Of a stretch of 10,016 nt of DNA, positions 7,354-10,016 are shown piece by piece; position 1 is the first letter of the stretch, and every line of letters starts with the position of its first letter. The notes beneath the pieces are model-generated. The model was not told the origin of the DNA, made no database searches, and saw nothing but the letters and a program-made list of their open reading frames with translations. The position numbers and the translations under genes are program-made. The stretch is taken from the NCBI GenBank assembly GCA_964399965.1, contig CAYNRX010000050.1:1-10016 (forward strand), given 5' to 3'. This stretch comes from UBA1381 sp964399965 (GTDB lineage Bacteria; Bacillota; Clostridia; UBA1381).

Positions 7354-7449
7354 ATGAAAACAACAGCAAAAACACTATCCCGGCGCGTATTGGGCGCGAT
7401 TCTCGCCCTGTGCATGCTGGCAGGGCTGCTGCCCATGACGGCGTTTGCC
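7354..7449 (+). other. Signal-peptide coding segment of the FnIII-like secreted protein
   Basis: Residues 1-32 have Lys near the start, SRR, the core LGAILALCMLAGLLPM and AFA before the cut. The stretch GCCCTGTGCATG in the core codons is identical to the matching stretch of the gene at 8841, which points to recent shared ancestry of the leaders. Confidence 0.85.
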
Positions 7450-8808
7450 GCCGCACCGGCGCCGCTGTATGCGGACTGGGACGGTACTAAGGCGGAGTGG
7501 GTACAGCCGGCGGGGGATTATCAAAGGATTCGGTATCACATCCTTTTAGTGCCACTGACAGGAGCAAATGCAGGTTATGTGGTTTTTGAAGACACAACCG
7601 AAAGGACCTCCTATGACCTGGGCAGCGCGATCAGCAGGAACGGCGCCGGTGACTATTTCTTCATTGTACAGTCGGAAACGGGTTCGTTATCGATCACGGC
7701 TGATCCGGACGACCCTAATGCACAGTTTACATGGAACGGCGACCTGAGCACGGAAGTGCAGAGCCGGACTCTATATAGCACCAGCGTCTCTCTTGAGGCT
7801 CCGTCAAATCTTCAATGGGACGGCAATGTGGTCGTGTGGGAATCTGTGGCAGGCGTAGAATTATATGACTTTCGCCTGTACCGAAATGAGGAGGAGCTTC
7901 TGCAGTATAGAGCAACGCTTTCCCCCCCAGACACATCAGGAGGTAAAGATTTCGCTTGGGATGGCGCTACAAATTCGTTTGGCGGAATCATGCAAAATTA
8001 CGGAGGAGATTATTATTTTAAGGTGCGGTCGCTCCAGGAATCCGGATATACAGGCGACTGGGTGCAAAGCCCGGTCAGAAGTATAACGCTTACAAAAGTT
8101 AACGGGATCAATATCGAAAACGCATCGCTGGACGTAACCGTGGGCCAAGCGCCGCAGTTTAATGCAAAAGTGGCGGAGAGTGATTTATCTTATTATCATA
8201 TCATCGAGGGCTGGGAAGGCAGCGACGGCAAGATGATTACCAGCGATAATGCGATGAACGATAGAATCGCCAATAAAATCTCGCTATTTGAAGATGGAGT
8301 TACCTACGAATATTTTATTATCGTAACCGCGTATACCGGATATATGGTATCCGATACTTCGCCTGTAAAATTAAACGGGAAAACGCTGGATTACAATATC
8401 CCGGCTGAGGCAGCCGACGGGGATGAAATAGCGGGCCTCCCCATCGACGGCGGGTTCCATCAGGCCCAGCTGTTTAACCTTCACAGCGTGGTCGCAGGGG
8501 CGGCCGGCCCGGCGTTTATTGAAATTCAAAATGCCGAGAAAAGAGCATCTTCCGTATCGGTAACGGCAAAGTGGGATGCGGGTGAAGTTACCCCGATTGT
8601 GTGCGCCGCGGTATATGATGCATCCGGCAGGATGGTTTCCATGGAAAAAATAGAAAACGCGCAAAGTACGGGCGAGCAAGCCATTACGATTGCGCTCCCC
8701 AGAGACGGCGACCTGACCGGGGCCCAGCAGCTTACAGTCAAAGTATTCCTGTGGAAGGACTTTTCTTCCCTGCAGCCGCTTGCTCCCTGCGATGAACAAA
8801 CGATTTAA
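7354..8808 (+). CDS. Secreted protein with two FnIII-like domains and no visible wall anchor (484 aa)
   Basis: Residues 1-32 form a signal peptide (SRRVLGAILALCMLAGLLPM, cut after AFA). Two fibronectin-III-like units follow, about 36-125 (LYADWDGTKAEWV ... GDYFFIVQS) and 147-245 (LQWDGNVVVWESV ... GGDYYFKVRS). The parallel landmarks suggest an internal duplication. Residues 246-350 (NGINIENASLDVTVGQAPQF ... GVTYEYFIIVTAYTGYMVSD) resemble a recurrent clostridial surface module. Residues 385-477 (FIEIQNAEKRASSVSV ... VYDASGRMVSMEKI ... LTVKVFLWKDFSSLQPL) look like a C-terminal beta module seen at the end of other Firmicutes exported proteins; this is recalled and not searched. No SLH, LPXTG, choline-binding or LysM motif is visible, so the product may be released or may bind a partner. 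The stop falls just after the KVFLW module, which argues against truncation. The next gene starts 32 nt downstream. No enzymatic motif was seen. Confidence 0.9.
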   Translation: MKTTAKTLSRRVLGAILALCMLAGLLPMTAFAAAPAPLYADWDGTKAEWVQPAGDYQRIRYHILLVPLTGANAGYVVFEDTTERTSYDLGSAISRNGAGDYFFIVQSETGSLSITADPDDPNAQFTWNGDLSTEVQSRTLYSTSVSLEAPSNLQWDGNVVVWESVAGVELYDFRLYRNEEELLQYRATLSPPDTSGGKDFAWDGATNSFGGIMQNYGGDYYFKVRSLQESGYTGDWVQSPVRSITLTKVNGINIENASLDVTVGQAPQFNAKVAESDLSYYHIIEGWEGSDGKMITSDNAMNDRIANKISLFEDGVTYEYFIIVTAYTGYMVSDTSPVKLNGKTLDYNIPAEAADGDEIAGLPIDGGFHQAQLFNLHSVVAGAAGPAFIEIQNAEKRASSVSVTAKWDAGEVTPIVCAAVYDASGRMVSMEKIENAQSTGEQAITIALPRDGDLTGAQQLTVKVFLWKDFSSLQPLAPCDEQTI

Positions 8809-8826
8809 ACTTAGAAGCGAGTTAAA

Positions 8827-8832
8827 AAGGAG
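8827..8832 (+). promoter_or_regulatory. Shine-Dalgarno sequence of the small SLH gene
   Basis: AAGGAG lies 8 nt before the ATG at 8841. The whole intergenic gap is 32 nt and holds no hairpin, which supports co-transcription with the preceding gene. Confidence 0.85.
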
Positions 8833-8840
8833 ATGAGCTC

Positions 8841-8936
8841 ATGAAAAAGACAAGAAAAACATGGTCCCGGCGTATATGCGGCGCCTTGCTTGCCCTGTGC
8901 ATGATAATGGAGCTTGCGCCAATGGCAGCGTTTGCT
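8841..8936 (+). other. Signal-peptide coding segment of the small SLH protein
   Basis: Residues 1-32 follow the same plan as the two preceding genes: basic start, SRR, G-A-L-L-A-L-C-M, Pro27, AFA. The polar Glu24 and Ala26 replace the Gly-Leu of the neighbour and may weaken the core slightly. Confidence 0.8.
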
Positions 8937-9908
8937 TCCAACATACCGTCGCCGCCGACCAATCTGCGGTTTGAAACCGTAGAAAGCGACCCGAAACAGG
9001 AAATGTATATCAAATGGGATAAGGTCGCCCCGCCGGAGGGGTATCAGTATGTGGAATATGAGATAGAACGGTATCACAATGGGCAGCCTGCTTATGAACC
9101 CGGTGTTGACCCGTTCCTGACCACCTATACCGTCATGCCCTTTAAAAAAGCGGTGAACCCGGCGGATGGCTACAGCTTCCGCGTGCGCGCAAGGGGGATC
9201 AACGTACTTGGGGATATTGACGCGTTCCCCGGCCCCACTACATATTATTTAGGGGAACCCGGCCCGTGGAGCGACTGGGCGGTATCCGACGGCAGCATCC
9301 AGGCTTCGGACGACCGGGGCTCCAACCAGCCGGATGAAAACCAGATGGTTCCGGGTGATTTTTTGGACGTCAATGAAAACGACTGGTATTACAACAGCGT
9401 AAACTACGTATTTGACAATGGGATTTTGTCCGGCGTGAGCGACAACGAGTTTGCGCCCAATGCGGACATGGACCGCGGCATGATTGTTACGGCGCTGTGG
9501 CGCATGGACGGCAGGAAGCAGGCGGAGGCGGTCATTTTCGCGGACGTAGCGGCGGACGCCTACTACGCGGGCGCTGTGGCGTGGGCGGCAGCCAACGATA
9601 TTGTATCCGGCGTGAGCGACAACACCTTTGCGCCGGGCGCGGGCGTAACCCGCGAACAGATGGCGACCATTATGTACCGCTACGCCTACTCCAAGAATTT
9701 GGTTGCGAACGAGCCGTATAACTTAAACCAGTTTGGGGATAACAGCCAGATTTCCTCCTGGGCGCGCGACAGCGTAGCCTGGGCGGTCGGCGCGGGGCTC
9801 ATTGCCGGCAAAGACGGGGGGATCCTCGACCCGCAGGGCGGCGCGACACGCGCGGAGGTTGCCACCGTCCTGATGCGGCTTGACGAATACCTGAAAAATG
9901 CGAACTAA
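8841..9908 (+). CDS. FnIII-SLH surface protein (355 aa)
   Basis: Residues 1-32 form a signal peptide (WSRRICGALLALCMIMELAP, cut after AFA); a Glu at 24 inside the hydrophobic core is unusual. Residues 37-150 make one fibronectin-III-like domain: PSPPTNLRFE, MYIKWDKV, YEIERY, YSFRVRARG, GPWSDWAVSDGSI. It is similar in layout to the second FnIII-like unit of the preceding gene. A hydrophilic linker (151-170) leads to three SLH domains at about 171-221, 232-282 and 294-350, with key motifs DRGM (211-214), TREQ (270-273) and TRAE (336-339). The product is expected to be displayed on the wall through secondary cell-wall polymer. Its small passenger suggests a simple adhesive or wall-structural protein. 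It is a paralogue of the giant protein in leader and SLH tail. The first SLH motif has Asp in place of the usual Thr. Confidence 0.93.
   Translation: MKKTRKTWSRRICGALLALCMIMELAPMAAFASNIPSPPTNLRFETVESDPKQEMYIKWDKVAPPEGYQYVEYEIERYHNGQPAYEPGVDPFLTTYTVMPFKKAVNPADGYSFRVRARGINVLGDIDAFPGPTTYYLGEPGPWSDWAVSDGSIQASDDRGSNQPDENQMVPGDFLDVNENDWYYNSVNYVFDNGILSGVSDNEFAPNADMDRGMIVTALWRMDGRKQAEAVIFADVAADAYYAGAVAWAAANDIVSGVSDNTFAPGAGVTREQMATIMYRYAYSKNLVANEPYNLNQFGDNSQISSWARDSVAWAVGAGLIAGKDGGILDPQGGATRAEVATVLMRLDEYLKNAN
9429..9446 (+). repeat. 18-bp direct repeat, copy 1 (SLH domain 1)
   Basis: TCCGGCGTGAGCGACAAC encodes SGVSDN in the first SLH domain. It is repeated exactly at 9606-9623, 177 bp (59 codons) downstream. 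TTTGCGCC also recurs three bases after each copy. Confidence 0.9.
9606..9623 (+). repeat. 18-bp direct repeat, copy 2 (SLH domain 2)
   Basis: Exact copy of 9429-9446 at the same structural position of the second SLH domain. It indicates that SLH 1 and 2 of this gene share sequence at DNA level through duplication or gene conversion. Confidence 0.9.
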
Positions 9909-9912
9909 AACC

Positions 9913-9936
9913 GGTTTTGGACTGCAATCCGGAACC
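9913..9936 (+). terminator. Imperfect stem-loop after the small SLH gene
   Basis: GGTTTTGGA (9913-9921) can pair with TCCGGAACC (9928-9936): nine pairs including two G-T, with a 6-nt loop. It begins 5 nt after the stop codon. There is no U-tract, so strong intrinsic termination is unlikely; weak attenuation or chance are both possible. Confidence 0.3.
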
Positions 9937-9949
9937 CACCTGATTTAGA

Positions 9950-9955
9950 AAGGAG
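9950..9955 (+). promoter_or_regulatory. Shine-Dalgarno sequence of the truncated last gene
   Basis: AAGGAG lies 8 nt before the ATG at 9964, the same spacing as for the genes at 7354 and 8841. This supports a real gene start near the window edge. Confidence 0.8.
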
Positions 9956-9963
9956 TTGAATTT

Positions 9964-10016
9964 ATGCAAACAACAAAAACCATTACCAAACGCATATGGG
10001 GCGTGTTGCTTGCCCT
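9964..10016 (+). CDS. Start of another exported protein of the same family (truncated by window end)
   Basis: Only 17 full codons are present: MQTTKTITKRIWGVLLA, with the next codon starting CT. They match the leaders upstream: a Thr/Lys-rich start, a basic pair (KR in place of RR), then a G..LLA hydrophobic core that runs off the edge. The strong SD site and position directly after the small SLH gene support a fourth member of the leader-sharing series. What the mature protein is cannot be said. Confidence 0.75.
   Translation, partial: MQTTKTITKRIWGVLLA

Larger units (their letters stand above)
9351..9890 (+). other. SLH domain triplet of the small SLH protein
   Basis: The domains are recognised by FLDVNENDWYYNSVNYVFDN, FADVAADAYYAGAVAWAAAN and QFGDNSQISSWARDSVAWAV, each followed by a GI/GL turn and an (S/T/D)R.. 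helix. Protein and DNA similarity to the SLH segment of the giant gene is obvious, for example CAGTTTGGGGAT and GGGGCTCAT in the third domain of both. The segment is very GC-rich (43/60 in 9541-9600). Confidence 0.93.

Noticed and set aside
7378..7401. Twin-arginine (Tat) export motif, SRRVL in the gene at 7354 and SRRIC in the gene at 8841
   Set aside because: The cores are strongly hydrophobic and Sec-like, the pair becomes KR in the last gene, the rest of the Tat consensus is missing, and the passengers are beta modules that need no cytoplasmic cofactor loading.

Overview
The window reads as part of a cell-surface and secreted-protein locus of a Gram-positive bacterium, most likely a gut-type member of the Clostridia (Oscillospirales-like). 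The reasons are the triplet S-layer homology (SLH) domains, an InlB-type Listeria-Bacteroides repeat, strong AAGGAG ribosome binding sites 8-9 nt before each ATG, and signal peptides of the ALLALCM..LLP..AFA style that I associate with that group. All genes are on the + strand, and no RNA gene, transposase, CRISPR array or phage gene was seen.

Layout: (1) positions 2-361 hold the C-terminal CAP/SCP domain of a protein whose start lies before the window. (2) Positions 426-7235 encode a giant 2269-residue exported protein. In order it has a signal peptide, a beta-solenoid-like N-terminal domain, Ig and carboxypeptidase-regulatory-like modules, a long region I do not recognise, a second regulatory-like module with a Big_5-like domain, a chitobiase C-terminal-like domain, a Gly linker, one Listeria-Bacteroides repeat and three SLH domains. 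(3) Positions 7354-8808 encode a 484-residue secreted protein with two fibronectin-III-like domains and two further beta modules, but no visible wall anchor. (4) Positions 8841-9908 encode a 355-residue protein with a signal peptide, one FnIII-like domain and three SLH domains. (5) From 9964 a further gene with the same kind of leader runs off the right edge.

Four consecutive genes carry related export leaders and the SLH tails are paralogous, so the locus looks like a tandem family of surface proteins built by swapping the central passenger parts. Base composition supports this: leader and SLH segments are GC-rich, while several passenger stretches are much more AT-rich. By family knowledge, SLH triplets hold proteins non-covalently on pyruvylated secondary cell-wall polymer. 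The passenger domains are of adhesive or scaffold type, and no catalytic motif was recognised in genes 2-4. GC-rich stem-loops without U-tracts sit after both SLH genes. Genes 3 and 4 are only 32 nt apart and are probably co-transcribed.

I did not find a clearly new enzymatic or defence system. The most open question is the roughly 535-residue unrecognised part of the giant protein, followed by the architecture of the leader-sharing array.
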